Counted from the first letter of the stretch, positions 24,144 through 33,689 are shown. The stretch is 55,150 nucleotides of DNA from Escherichia fergusonii ATCC 35469 (GCF_000026225.1 NC_011743.1:1-55150), one strand, 5' to 3'. The notes: generated by a model from the letters alone, not told the origin. A program made the numbers and translations.

Positions 24144-26800
24144 TGCAGATTAGCGAACTGGCACAAGGCGTTGCTGCCAAACTTGAACAAAGCCGCATTG
24201 TGTTTTGGTACGACCCAGAGCAAAGCTTTACTGAAGAGCTTGAGCATTTAGCTAACGCCCTATCTATTGCAAAAGAAGTAGGCGATAGCGCGGCAGATAT
24301 AACTGCTAGGGTACTGCCAAATGATTTGACCATCCTCAATATGGGCAATGAGTCTGTATTGGCAGTGAAAAAACGCATTGAAGTAGATGAGCGTGAAGCT
24401 AAATTCCTTATCTATTTTCCAAGCGCTGAGCCAGAGCCTGACCGCGATTGGTTGCTAGACGTGCGTTTGTATAGCGAGCAGTTTTTTGCTGATCACAGCT
24501 CAATGCTGCTTAATGAGCTGGGTATCCCGAAAATGGCGCTACGCACGCACATTCGTAAGCGCCAGAGCTTTTTTGCCAATAAACAGCGCATAGCCGGTTT
24601 AAAAAAGTGGGTGACTGAGAACGAAGACGAACTGTCGTTAGACAGGAAGATGATGGCAGTGGTTGTAAAAGCTGATTCTGCGTCTTTGTCGGACATTCTG
24701 CTTGGGTTACTACGCGAATATGCGGCTTATATCGAAGATGAAAGCCTTGGCCAACCTTTATGGAGCCAGCTAGGAAAGTTTGATCTTGAGACCTCACTCT
24801 GGGCATATCTGAGTGAGGGTTTTGGCTATACAGTCGAAGAGCCAACCTTCCCAGACTTCGTGTTGAAATTATTCTGTACTGAATTCTGGAGCCAAATTGA
24901 AGGTGTTGAACGCGATTGGTTGCTTAACAATGTTCTAAAAAGCGCATCAGGCCGGGCGACAGCCTTGGCGTTTATGGTGAGCTGGCGCGACAGCCGCTCT
25001 TTCGCCGCTTACTACGAAAGCATCTCTAAGGTGCTTAGCCAACAGTTGGAAATTTCGACTCGTGCTGGCCAGTACCATCCGGTTGAACTTATCGAATGCG
25101 AAACGTTCGAGGCTGTGGAACAGGCCATAATCCGTGGTTTAGTTCGTGATTTGCTCGATAGCAGTAAAGCGCTAGACCGGGTTCAGTTTGATACGGTCTT
25201 ATCAAGACGTCTTGCTAGCCACTGGACATTGTCACGCAAAGAATACTTCGCAATTTATGAAGCTATCCGCAACGCTGAAGAGTTAATGCACTTGCGAAAT
25301 CGCTATGTGGACGGGTTCCACTTTGATAACGCGAAAGCAATGTACGACGCCTATACCACAGACATTTATCGTTTTGACCAGGCTTACCGTTTGTTCAATG
25401 AACATGTGCACTCTGTATTGAGTAAAGGTGCAGACATACTGCGTCAGCTCGACGACGAAGTCGAAAGCATTTATACCAACTGGTACTTATATGAGCTTGG
25501 CCTTGCCTGGGATCGTCACTTGGCCAATGAGAAATTACTTGAAAAGTGGCAGATTTCTGGCGTACCGCACCAGTATGACTTCTATGAAAAAGAAGTTCGC
25601 ACACGACTGAGTCTGAAACAGACAAAACGCGTGTTTGTGATCATCTCTGATGCACTGCGTTTTGAAATTGCGAATGAGCTTGGCGCTATCATTAACAACG
25701 AGAAGCGATTTAAGGCTGAGGTGTCTACGCAGTTGGGCGTTTTGCCGAGTTATACCCAACTTGGGATGGCGGCATTATTGCCTCATAAGGCGCTCAGTTA
25801 CCAGCCAGAGCAAGGCACGGCTGTTTATGTGGATGGTATTTCTTCACAGGGTCTAGACAACCGCAACGCCATCCTACAAAAAGTAGGTGGTATGGCAGTG
25901 AGTTCTAAGGAACTGATGAGCTGGAGTAACCAGGAGGGGCGTGACAAGGTTCGAGACGTAGAAGTAGTTTATATCTATCACGATACCATTGATGCGATTG
26001 GTGATAAGGCTGCAACTGAAGAGAAAACGTTTGAAGCCTGTCGTAGTGCCATTGAAGAGCTAAAAGATCTCGTTGGGCGGGTCATCAACCGTCTAAACGG
26101 CAGCCGAGTTGTGATCACCGCTGACCATGGCTTCCTCTTCCAACAAAAAGCACTTGTAGCGGCTGACAAAACCTCGTTGAAAACCAAACCTGCTGGCGCG
26201 ATAGAAGCCAAGAAACGTTATATCGTTGGTAATAACTTGCCTTCAGATGAAGCCTGTTGGAAAGGCTCAATAAACGATACGGCTCATGGCTCTAGTGATA
26301 CCGAGTTCCTGCTTCCAAAAGCGGCTCAACGCTTCCACTTTGTTGGTGGTGCCAAGTTTGTGCATGGCGGAGCGATGCTACAGGAAGTATGCGTCCCGGT
26401 ACTGCATGCGCGAGAGCTGCAAAAAGAACAAGCAGCAAAACATGAGAAACAACCGGTAGGTGTTGTTGCAGCCACTCAGCCCATCAAATTAGTAAACAAT
26501 ATCGACAAGGTCAGATTTATTCAGACAGACCCTGTAGGCGAGCGTTTTGTCGCACGGTTGTTGGATGTCTATATCGTCGATACACAAGGTAATGAAGTAT
26601 CCAGTCGTGAAACGATTAACTTTGATAGCGTGAGTAAAGTTATGGATGAGCGTACTCGCGAAGCTAGGTTAAAGCTTATTGGCTCTCAGTTCGACAGGAA
26701 CGCTCAATACACATTAGTTCTTGAGAATGCGGAAATGAGAACCCGTTATAGCCAATACGCGGTAACCATTGATTTGGCATTCCAAGATGATTTTTTCTAA
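24143..26800 (+). CDS. pglZ: PglZ, alkaline-phosphatase-fold BREX protein
   Basis: 885 residues, BREX type I size. The PglZ domain lies in the C-terminal half: FVIISDALRFEIANELG with D503, and VVITADHGFLFQQ with D661-H662, are the metal-binding positions of the alkaline phosphatase superfamily. The N-terminal half (about 1-450) is helical and opens with a P-loop-free domain (MQISELAQGVAAKLEQ, FWYDPEQSF). PglZ-family proteins have been reported to be metal-dependent nucleases, and the gene is essential for BREX. It starts by one-base overlap with pglX and is followed by brxL after 16 bp. Confidence 0.95.
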   Translation: MQISELAQGVAAKLEQSRIVFWYDPEQSFTEELEHLANALSIAKEVGDSAADITARVLPNDLTILNMGNESVLAVKKRIEVDEREAKFLIYFPSAEPEPDRDWLLDVRLYSEQFFADHSSMLLNELGIPKMALRTHIRKRQSFFANKQRIAGLKKWVTENEDELSLDRKMMAVVVKADSASLSDILLGLLREYAAYIEDESLGQPLWSQLGKFDLETSLWAYLSEGFGYTVEEPTFPDFVLKLFCTEFWSQIEGVERDWLLNNVLKSASGRATALAFMVSWRDSRSFAAYYESISKVLSQQLEISTRAGQYHPVELIECETFEAVEQAIIRGLVRDLLDSSKALDRVQFDTVLSRRLASHWTLSRKEYFAIYEAIRNAEELMHLRNRYVDGFHFDNAKAMYDAYTTDIYRFDQAYRLFNEHVHSVLSKGADILRQLDDEVESIYTNWYLYELGLAWDRHLANEKLLEKWQISGVPHQYDFYEKEVRTRLSLKQTKRVFVIISDALRFEIANELGAIINNEKRFKAEVSTQLGVLPSYTQLGMAALLPHKALSYQPEQGTAVYVDGISSQGLDNRNAILQKVGGMAVSSKELMSWSNQEGRDKVRDVEVVYIYHDTIDAIGDKAATEEKTFEACRSAIEELKDLVGRVINRLNGSRVVITADHGFLFQQKALVAADKTSLKTKPAGAIEAKKRYIVGNNLPSDEACWKGSINDTAHGSSDTEFLLPKAAQRFHFVGGAKFVHGGAMLQEVCVPVLHARELQKEQAAKHEKQPVGVVAATQPIKLVNNIDKVRFIQTDPVGERFVARLLDVYIVDTQGNEVSSRETINFDSVSKVMDERTREARLKLIGSQFDRNAQYTLVLENAEMRTRYSQYAVTIDLAFQDDFF

Positions 26801-26816
26801 GGCGCTGAGGTGAAAC

Positions 26817-28892
26817 ATGACAACTGATTTTTCACAAGATCATAAAGACGAAAAAAATCAGATGCAAAGCGCCGATTTAGACGCATTGCTCAACCAATAT
26901 TTTAAAGGCCGTGTCGTTCGAAAAGATCTGACAAAGCAATTGAAAGAAGGCGCTAACGTCCCTGTCTATGTGCTTGAGTATTTACTAGGCATGTATTGTG
27001 CGTCCGATGACGACGAAGTTGTAATGCAAGGCCTTGATAATGTGAAAAAAATCTTGGCTGAGAACTATGTCCGACCAGATGAAGCGGAGAAAGTGAAGTC
27101 ACTGATCCGTGAACGCGGCATGTTTAAAATCATCGACAAAGTAAGCGTTAAGCTCAATCAGAAAAAAGACGTCTATGAAGCTGCGTTGTCGAACCTGGGT
27201 ATCAAGGATGCCCTTGTACCGACCAAAATAGTACAAGACAACGAAAAATTATTAACTGGCGGCATCTGGTGCATTATTACCGTGCAGTATTTCTTTGAGG
27301 AAGGTCAGAAGACATCACCTTTCTCCATTATGAGTTTAAAACCGATACAAATGCCGTCCATGAACATGGATGAGGTGTTTTCAACCAGAAGACATTTTAG
27401 TACCGATCAGTGGATGGATGTGTTGCTTCGTTCCGTGGGTATGGAGCCAACCAACTTAGAGCATCGGGTGAAATGGCATCTTATCACTCGTATGATCCCA
27501 TTCGTTGAAAACAACTACAACGTTTGTGAGCTCGGACCAAGAGGGACAGGTAAAAGCCATGTCTACAAGGAGTGCTCACCAAACTCATTGCTTGTCTCGG
27601 GCGGACAAACAACTGTGGCGAACTTGTTCTATAACATGAGCTCGCGCCAAGTTGGGTTGGTCGGAATGTGGGATGTTGTCGCCTTTGATGAAGTAGCGGG
27701 TATTAACTTTAAAGACAAAGACGGCGTCCAAATAATGAAAGATTATATGGCGTCAGGGTCTTTTGCCCGTGGTCGTGATTCAATCGAAGCGAAGGCTTCC
27801 ATGGTATTCGTCGGTAACATCAATCAAAGCGTTGAGACACTGGTGAAGACCAGTCATCTGTTGGCACCTTTTCCTGAAGCCATGATTGACACTGCTTTTT
27901 TTGACCGTTTCCATTCCTATATTCCTGGATGGGAAATACCGAAGATGCGTCCTGAATTTTTCACCAATAGTTACGGATTAATCACAGACTATCTTGCTGA
28001 ATACATGCGTGAAATGCGCAAAAGAAGTTTTGCGGATGCTATCGATAAGTTCTTCAAACTCGGTAATAACCTTAATCAGCGTGATGTAATTGCTGTACGC
28101 AGAACTGTTTCGGGCTTGTTAAAGCTACTACACCCCGACGCACAGTACACAAAAGATGATGTAAGAGCCTGCCTGACCTATGCGCTGGAAACTAGACGTA
28201 GAGTCAAAGAGCAATTGAAAAAGCTTGGCGGAATGGAATTTTTTGATGTGCACTTTAGCTACATCGATAACGATTCATTAGAAGAATTCTTCGTCAATGT
28301 ACCGGAACAAGGTGGCAGCAAGCTAATTCCTGAGGGCTTACCTCGCGCTGGTGTCGTGCACTTGGTTACTCAGGGAAGCACTGGGCAGCTTGGGTTATAT
28401 CGCTATGAAACCCAGATGATGGCTGGTTCTGGTAAACACTCAGTGTCTGGCCTTGGTTCGAATACCGCAGCGAAAGAAGCTGTGCGTGTTGGCTTTGATT
28501 ATTTCAAAGGTAACCTGAATAGAATCAGTGCGTCGGCGAAGTTTTCTGATCATGAGTATCACCTCCATGTTGTTGAGCTCCACAATACGGGGCCAAGTAC
28601 AAAGTCATCGCTCGCTGCATTAATTGCGTTCTGTTCAATTCTGATGAACCGACCGATTCAAGAGCAGATGGTTGTTTTGGGTGAGATGACTTTAGGTGGT
28701 GTCGTCAATCCTGTTCAAGATCTTGCAGGCAGTCTTCAGTTAGCTATGGACAGTGGCGCAAAGCGTATTTTGCTCCCAATGGCCTCAGCCTCAGATATTC
28801 CAACGGTTCCTGCTGAGTTGTTCTCAAAATTCCAGATCAGCTTTTATGCAGACCCCGTCGATGCCGTGTTTAAGGCGCTTGGGGTTAATTGA
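26817..28892 (+). CDS. brxL: BrxL, AAA+ / Lon-like BREX protein
   Basis: 691 residues, with ATG 26817 preceded by GAGGTG. It has an N-terminal DNA-binding region, then an AAA+ ATPase domain with Walker A GPRGTGKSHVYK (Lys246) and Walker B-like DVVAFDEVAGI. A C-terminal Lon-like domain has NTGPSTKSSLAALIAFCS (Ser region) and GGVVNPVQDL followed by AMDSGAKRILLPMAS (Lys region). BrxL forms DNA-loaded hexamer assemblies and is needed for defence in type I BREX, not for methylation. It is the last BREX gene; the IS3-family end starts only 71 bp downstream, so the operon just escaped disruption. Confidence 0.95.
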   Translation: MTTDFSQDHKDEKNQMQSADLDALLNQYFKGRVVRKDLTKQLKEGANVPVYVLEYLLGMYCASDDDEVVMQGLDNVKKILAENYVRPDEAEKVKSLIRERGMFKIIDKVSVKLNQKKDVYEAALSNLGIKDALVPTKIVQDNEKLLTGGIWCIITVQYFFEEGQKTSPFSIMSLKPIQMPSMNMDEVFSTRRHFSTDQWMDVLLRSVGMEPTNLEHRVKWHLITRMIPFVENNYNVCELGPRGTGKSHVYKECSPNSLLVSGGQTTVANLFYNMSSRQVGLVGMWDVVAFDEVAGINFKDKDGVQIMKDYMASGSFARGRDSIEAKASMVFVGNINQSVETLVKTSHLLAPFPEAMIDTAFFDRFHSYIPGWEIPKMRPEFFTNSYGLITDYLAEYMREMRKRSFADAIDKFFKLGNNLNQRDVIAVRRTVSGLLKLLHPDAQYTKDDVRACLTYALETRRRVKEQLKKLGGMEFFDVHFSYIDNDSLEEFFVNVPEQGGSKLIPEGLPRAGVVHLVTQGSTGQLGLYRYETQMMAGSGKHSVSGLGSNTAAKEAVRVGFDYFKGNLNRISASAKFSDHEYHLHVVELHNTGPSTKSSLAALIAFCSILMNRPIQEQMVVLGEMTLGGVVNPVQDLAGSLQLAMDSGAKRILLPMASASDIPTVPAELFSKFQISFYADPVDAVFKALGVN

Positions 28893-28963
28893 TTAGGTGT
28901 CGTTTGACGCGCCATTTTATGGAGTCATTACAGGTATGTTTACCAAAGCTCGTTTCTTTAAAT

Positions 28964-29189
28964 GTGGAGTGACCACGCTCCGGTAGACAGTTTCTGTCCT
29001 CACTGCGAGGCCTTTTCGAAGGCCTCCGGGCTGACGCCGCCGAGATGACTGTGGCGCCGGGCCCGGTTGTAGAACACTTCAATATAATCGAAAATATCCG
29101 CCCGGGCCATGTCCCGGGTTTTGTATATCCGCTTCCTGATGCGCTCTTTTTTGAGTGAACTGAAGAACGATTCTGCCACTGCATTACAC
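28964..29189 (-). mobile_element. IS3-family element, left piece (orfB 3' end)
   Basis: The left terminus TGGAGTGACCACGCTCCGGT matches the right terminus near 51238 (reverse complement TGGAGTGACCCCGAGCCCGT). On the minus strand the piece encodes the orfB C terminus CNAVAESFFSSLKKERIRKR and ADIFDYIEVFYNRARRHSHL, ending in SPEAFEKASQ with its stop at 29000-29002. The DDE glutamate (AVAESF) is in this piece. The rest of the element lies at 50323-51238, separated by everything in between. Confidence 0.85.
29000..29188 (-). pseudogene. IS3-family orfB, C-terminal fragment
   Basis: About 62 codons with the active-site Glu and the terminal HLGGVSPEAF block. It matches the missing end of the orfB fragment at 50323-50910. 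About 26 residues that normally lie between HSD and NAVAES are absent from both pieces, so the split was accompanied by a loss of roughly 80 bp. The hybrid open frame that runs from IS110 into this piece is out of frame and not a gene. Confidence 0.8.
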
Positions 29190-29709
29190 GCCTGGCGACA
29201 TATTCCTTTGTTTTTGCGTCAGTTCGTAAGCGTCCGATGGCGATGATGTGAAGTGCACTATTTGCAGCACGATCTCCACCACGATTAAGTCGGTAACGGT
29301 TCGTTTTTCCAGAAGAAACGGGGACCGGGCTGACACCACACAGTGCCGCAAATCCTGATTCTGATCTTAACCGTTGAGGATTGTCTCCGGCAGTGATCAG
29401 CAACTGTGAAGCGCTTTCGTATCCGATAGCATTACGTTTAATCAGCTCAGGTGCCAACTCGTCGACAATTGCCGCAATCATGACATCCAGATCAGCGATT
29501 TCGTCATGTAACTCGAGATAGCGTCGGGCAAGGGACTTTAATGAAATGCGATAAACGTTGGTTACATTGCGGTATTCACTGGCATCAGGTCTCCAGGAAC
29601 CCAGGGTCCTGATGAGCTGCATGCGCGTCATATTTCTGAGCTGTTCACGTAATTCATCCGGGGCAGAGATAATATTTGAATGGATAATCTGGAGAGCGAC
29701 TCTGCGGGC
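29190..29709 (-). pseudogene. IS110-family transposase, C-terminal part
   Basis: It continues the protein of 49616-50041 with RRVALQIIHSNIISAPDELR and then EYRNVTNVYRISLKSLARRYLEL. The transposase_20 domain is evident: GYESASQLLITAGDNPQRLRSESGFAALCGVSPVP, with the conserved GKTNRYRLNRGGDRAANSAL containing the Ser-type nucleophile region. It stops at KEYVARR without its natural C terminus. Disabled both by the transposon insertion and by this truncation. Confidence 0.8.
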
Positions 29710-29715
29710 TGATAT
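29190..29715 (-). mobile_element. IS110-family element, distal piece
   Basis: This carries the C-terminal half of an IS110-family transposase gene on the minus strand. The proximal half is at 49610-50322. The two are joined in frame when the Tn5393 derivative and one copy of TGATAT (29710-29715 and 49610-49615) are removed. The far end is abrupt: the protein breaks off at KEYVARR where the IS3-type sequence begins, so the IS110 3' end seems to be lost. Confidence 0.8.
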
Positions 29716-29796
29716 GGGGTCGTTTGCGGGAGGGGGCGGAATCCTACGCTAAGGCTTTGGCCAGCGATATTCTCCGGTGAGATTGATGTGTTCCCA
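29716..29796 (+). repeat. Left 81-bp inverted repeat of Tn5393
   Basis: Pairs with 49529-49609 with about five mismatches (for example ggaggggg versus gagagggc, and ccagcg versus ccaacg). Its inner part overlaps the last codons of tnpA, as usual in Tn5393. Confidence 0.92.
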
Positions 29797-32634
29797 TCCG
29801 AGCGGCGAAACATGGGCCAAGAGATCGGGCGATAGCAGCTTTCCATCGCGTTTCTGGTTTGCAACGACCTCGCCGAGCTTCATGGTGTTCCAGAAGATGA
29901 TGATGGCGGCGAGCAGATTCATGCCGGCGATGCGGTAATGCTGGCCTTCGGCGGAACGGTCGCGGATTTCACCGCGGCGGTGGAAGCTGATTGCCCGCTT
30001 CAGCGCATGATGAGCTTCGCCTTTGTTGAGCCCGATCTGGGCACGCCGTTGGAGTTCGGCATCCAGAATCCAGTCGATCATGAACAGGGTGCGCTCGACG
30101 CGACCGACTTCCCGCAGGGCTGTCGCGAGCTCGTTCTGCCGCGGATAGGAGGCGAGTTTCCGCAGAATCTGGCTTGGCGCGACGGTCCCGGCAGCAATGG
30201 TGGCGGCGATGCGCAGGATGTCGGGCCAATTGCGCTCGATCATGGCTTGGTTGACCTTTCCGCCGATCAACGCTCGCAGGTGCGCCGGGGCGGCCGACGG
30301 ATTGAACGCGTAGAGCCGTTTGGATGGCAGGTCGCGGATGCGCGGAGCGAACCGGTAGCCGAGAATGGCACATGCGGCAAAGACGTGATCGGTGAAGCCG
30401 CCCGTGTCGGTGAACTGCTCGCGGATATGGCGTCCAGCATCGTTCATCAGCAGGCCATCGAGGATGTAAGGCGCTTCGCTTGCCGTTGCAGGAATCACCT
30501 GGGTTGCGAACGGCGCATATTGGTCGGAGACGTGGCTATAGGCTTTCAGGCCCGGGGTATTGCCATATTTCGCGTTGACCAGGTTCATGGCCTCACCTTG
30601 CTCTGTAGCGACGAAGAACTGTCCGTCGCTCGAAGCCGACGTGCCCATGCCCCAGAACCGGGCCATGGGTAACGCTGCCTGTGCCTCGACCACCATGGCC
30701 AGCGCCCGGTCATAGGCTTCGCCCTCGACATGCCACCGTCCAATGCGGATCAATTCCCAGAAGGTGTGGGTGTTTGTCGCATCCGCCATTTTGCGCAAGC
30801 CGAGGTTGATCCCTTCCGCCAAGATAACGTTCATTAGCCCGATCCGGTCAGCGCAGGGTGCTCCTGTGCGCAGATGGGTGAACGCTTCGGTGAAGCCGGT
30901 CGCCGCATCCACCTCCAGCAGGAGATCGGTGATGCGCGTGGGCGGGATCTGCTTGTAGAGATCGAGCACCAGATCTTCGGCGCCTGTCGGCGCGGCGGCT
31001 TCGAGTTTCTCGATATGCAGAACGCCGTTTTCAATCGACCCGCCCGGGATCGTGCCTGCGCGAGCGGCACGGCCAAGCTCGCGCAACCGCATGTCGAGGC
31101 GAGCTTGCCGGTCTGCCAGCCATTCCTCCGGCCGCAATGGCACAGCGAGACGACCGCCTTCCGCGATGGATTGTGCCGGAACGAGTGCGTGTTTCAGATC
31201 GCCATAGCGCCGGGACCTAGTAAGCCAGACATCTCCGGAGCGGAACGCATCGCGCAGATGGAACAGCACCGCGATCTCCCATAGGCGAGCGTCGCCAGCC
31301 CTCTGGGCCCGAAGGTGGCGATGCCATTTCGAGCTGGGCCGCAAGAAGCTGGTCATCGCGGCATCGTTCAAACCGGTACGAAGGGCCGTCACCGCTTCCA
31401 GAAGCGGCAGTGCAACGGGCGCAGCTCGCAGATCGAGCAGGCGCAACATGCGTGGAGCGTATCGGCGGAAGCGGTGATAACCGTCGAGCACATGATTGAG
31501 CGGATCGTCGGCCATGGTGGCGGTCAGCCTGGTTGCCATTGCAACAAGGGTTTTTAAGCCGTCCCACCCTGACCCACTCGCGATGACATCGCCCAGCGGC
31601 TGGCCATCATCCTGTGCATCGACCAGGGCGCCCCCGATCTCGGCGAAGGATTTCAGGGTGTCACGCACCACCCCCGCTTCGTCTGCGACCTTTGCATGGC
31701 AAATACGCTCCGAAGCACGGTAGAGACGGCCGACGATCCGGTCGTGGGTTTCGACCACTGCGTCGGCCAACATCGCCTGCCATTCCGAGACGCAAACAGC
31801 CAAGATCGCAAGCCGCCTGTCCTCCGGGAGATCGCGCATGCCGTCGGCATAATACCGTTCACCCTGCCTGCGCAGACGAGTCACCCGATGGGCAGGAACG
31901 CCGGCAAGCAGATCCTCGGGGAGATCGATGCGTTGCAGATATTCGAGCCGGTCGAGCAGCCGGTTGGCCGACGAAGAGTTCGAGCCAGGCTCGAACTGGC
32001 GCAGCCACACAAAACGGGTCACCCGATCATCAGCCGTCTCCTCGAGCAATGCCAGCAACTGTTCTCGGATCGACATAGGCAGCCGACTGGCGATCCTCGT
32101 CTCGATGCGTCGCTCGGCATCGACGAGAGCCGCGGCACAAAGCCGCTCGATCGTGGATGTCGCGGGAAGGACAGTGCGGGTGCGTCGGCACTCGGCTACG
32201 AAGCGACGGGCGATATCCTCGTTCGACACCGCCATCTCGGCTTCTCGGAACAACCATTCCTTCAGCTCGCTCGCACCACGTCCGGAGAAGGTGCGGAAGC
32301 CGTAGAGCCCCCGTAACTCGGCAAGATGCTCGTGCCGTGTTTCCTCGCGGGCAGCATAGTCTACGAGATCGTCGGCACCCAGGCCAAGCTGCGCTCCGAT
32401 AAATTCGATGACCTCTGCAGGGATCAGTTCGCCTGGAGCCAGCACCCGGCCGGGATAGCGCAGGACACACAATTGCAGGGCGAAGCCGAACCTGTTGTGA
32501 GCGCGCCGACGCAGCCTGATATGCCCAAGGTCTTCATCACTCAGCGTATAGTGCTTGAGCAAATCCGTCTGTGAAGTCGGCAAGCGCAACAGCGCGTCTT
32601 TCTGCCGATCGGTTAGAGTGACGCGACGCGGCAT
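29749..32634 (-). CDS. tnpA: Tn5393 transposase (Tn3 family)
   Basis: Transposase of 961 residues, full-length for Tn5393. It binds the 81-bp repeats and drives replicative transposition. The N-terminal DUF4158 region begins MPRRVTLTDRQKDALLRLPT; the DDE domain is C-terminal, with landmarks LMNVILAEGINLGLRKMADA, ASSDGQFF, SDQYAPF and ILDGLLMNDAG, DTGGFTDHVFA, and the terminal ERTLFMIDWILD and NLLAAIIIFWNTMKLGE. Divergent from tnpR, with the res region between them. No interruption, so probably active. GC content and codon use are higher than in the BREX genes next door. Confidence 0.96.
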   Translation of the reverse strand: MPRRVTLTDRQKDALLRLPTSQTDLLKHYTLSDEDLGHIRLRRRAHNRFGFALQLCVLRYPGRVLAPGELIPAEVIEFIGAQLGLGADDLVDYAAREETRHEHLAELRGLYGFRTFSGRGASELKEWLFREAEMAVSNEDIARRFVAECRRTRTVLPATSTIERLCAAALVDAERRIETRIASRLPMSIREQLLALLEETADDRVTRFVWLRQFEPGSNSSSANRLLDRLEYLQRIDLPEDLLAGVPAHRVTRLRRQGERYYADGMRDLPEDRRLAILAVCVSEWQAMLADAVVETHDRIVGRLYRASERICHAKVADEAGVVRDTLKSFAEIGGALVDAQDDGQPLGDVIASGSGWDGLKTLVAMATRLTATMADDPLNHVLDGYHRFRRYAPRMLRLLDLRAAPVALPLLEAVTALRTGLNDAAMTSFLRPSSKWHRHLRAQRAGDARLWEIAVLFHLRDAFRSGDVWLTRSRRYGDLKHALVPAQSIAEGGRLAVPLRPEEWLADRQARLDMRLRELGRAARAGTIPGGSIENGVLHIEKLEAAAPTGAEDLVLDLYKQIPPTRITDLLLEVDAATGFTEAFTHLRTGAPCADRIGLMNVILAEGINLGLRKMADATNTHTFWELIRIGRWHVEGEAYDRALAMVVEAQAALPMARFWGMGTSASSDGQFFVATEQGEAMNLVNAKYGNTPGLKAYSHVSDQYAPFATQVIPATASEAPYILDGLLMNDAGRHIREQFTDTGGFTDHVFAACAILGYRFAPRIRDLPSKRLYAFNPSAAPAHLRALIGGKVNQAMIERNWPDILRIAATIAAGTVAPSQILRKLASYPRQNELATALREVGRVERTLFMIDWILDAELQRRAQIGLNKGEAHHALKRAISFHRRGEIRDRSAEGQHYRIAGMNLLAAIIIFWNTMKLGEVVANQKRDGKLLSPDLLAHVSPLGWEHINLTGEYRWPKP

Positions 32635-32759
32635 ACATGTTCCTTTTTCAAAATCTGATAGCGTTCAAGACGCTTTGTTTATGAAGCTGGTTGAGATACA
32701 TTTCCAGAGGTCAATGCAATCGTGGCCGAAGCGCCGCCTCAAACCAACGTTTGTGATAC
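32635..32759. promoter_or_regulatory. Tn5393 res site and divergent promoters
   Basis: The 125-bp intergenic region between the divergent tnpA and tnpR genes. In Tn3-family elements of this layout it contains the resolvase binding sites and both promoters. I see several AT-rich half-sites (aaaatctgatagcg, tttgtgataca) but cannot delimit the subsites with certainty. Confidence 0.65.
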
Positions 32760-33383
32760 ATGCTGATCGGATATGCCCGCGTCTCCAAAGCCGATGGCTC
32801 GCAGTCTCTCGACCTGCAGCACGACGCCTTGCGCGCCGCAGGTGTCGAACGGGACAATATCTATGATGATCTTGCTTCCGGCGGTCGTGATGATCGCCCT
32901 GGCTTGACTGCCTGCCTCAAGTCATTGCGTGACGGCGATGTGCTGGTGGTCTGGAAGCTCGATCGCCTCGGACGATCGCTTGCCCATCTGGTCAACACGG
33001 TGAAGGAGCTGTCAGACCGCAAGATCGGCCTGCGGGTTCTGACTGGAAAGGGCGCTCAGATCGACACCACGACTGCGTCCGGTCGCATGGTGTTCGGAAT
33101 CTTCGCCACCTTGGCCGAGTTCGAGCGGGATCTGATCCGAGAGCGCACCATGGCGGGTCTCGCCTCCGCGAGAGCGCGCGGTCGCAAGGGCGGACGAAAA
33201 TTCGCGCTCACCAAAGCTCAGGTGCGTCTCGCGCAAGCCGCCATGGCCCAGCGCGATACTTCAGTTTCCGATCTCTGCAAGGAACTCGGCATCGAGCGCG
33301 TCACTCTCTACCGATATGTCGGTCCCAAAGGCGAGCTCAGAGACCATGGTGGTCTTGCCTCGGTTTCGTTCCGGTCTTTTTGA
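32760..33383 (+). CDS. tnpR: Tn5393 resolvase, C terminus altered by IS1133
   Basis: Serine recombinase that resolves cointegrates at res and represses tnpA and tnpR. Catalytic Ser9 is in MLIGYARVSKADGSQSLD, conserved WKLDRLGRSLAHL and EFERDLIRERT follow, and a C-terminal helix-turn-helix (VSDLCKELGIERVTLYRYV) is complete. IS1133 entered at codon level after RDHG. The present protein ends GLASVSFRSF, encoded by IS1133, in place of an original end that can be rebuilt as KHVLGLT from the sequence after 47773. The core is untouched, so activity is likely. Confidence 0.93.
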   Translation: MLIGYARVSKADGSQSLDLQHDALRAAGVERDNIYDDLASGGRDDRPGLTACLKSLRDGDVLVVWKLDRLGRSLAHLVNTVKELSDRKIGLRVLTGKGAQIDTTTASGRMVFGIFATLAEFERDLIRERTMAGLASARARGRKGGRKFALTKAQVRLAQAAMAQRDTSVSDLCKELGIERVTLYRYVGPKGELRDHGGLASVSFRSF

Positions 33384-33413
33384 GAGCATTATTTGTTATC
33401 AAGGAGACCATAT

Positions 33414-33689
33414 ATGTCATTAAAGCATAGTGATGAATTTAAGCGTGATGCAGTTCGCATAGCACTCACTAGTGGCTTAACACGCCGTCAAGTTGCGTCA
33501 GATTTAAGTATTGGGCTTTCCACGCTTGGGAAATGGATCGCATCAATTTCCGATGAAACTAAAATTCCTACCCAAGACACTGATCTTCTGCGTGAGAATG
33601 AACGTTTACGCAAAGAGAACCGTATCCTTCGGGAGGAGAGGGAGATATTAAAAAAGGCAGCAATATTTTTCGCAGTACAAAAGCTGTGA
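33414..33689 (+). CDS. IS1133 OrfA
   Basis: 91-residue OrfA with an N-terminal helix-turn-helix (HSDEFKRDAVRIALTSGLTR, then RQVASDLSIGLSTLGKWI) and a C-terminal leucine-zipper segment (LLRENERLRKENRILREERE). ATG 33414 is preceded by AAGGAG. It overlaps orfB by 4 bases, where the programmed frameshift of IS3 elements joins the two. Intact, but its partner orfB is cut. Confidence 0.9.
   Translation: MSLKHSDEFKRDAVRIALTSGLTRRQVASDLSIGLSTLGKWIASISDETKIPTQDTDLLRENERLRKENRILREEREILKKAAIFFAVQKL

Noticed and set aside
28885..29631. A 248-codon minus-strand frame joining IS110 transposase to a basic C-terminal tail
   Set aside because: The tail is the IS3-family orfB DNA read out of frame. It is a junction artefact between two broken elements.
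29849..32316. Long plus-strand frames opposite the Tn5393 tnpA gene
   Set aside because: Shadow frames in GC-rich coding DNA; the minus-strand transposase explains the region fully.
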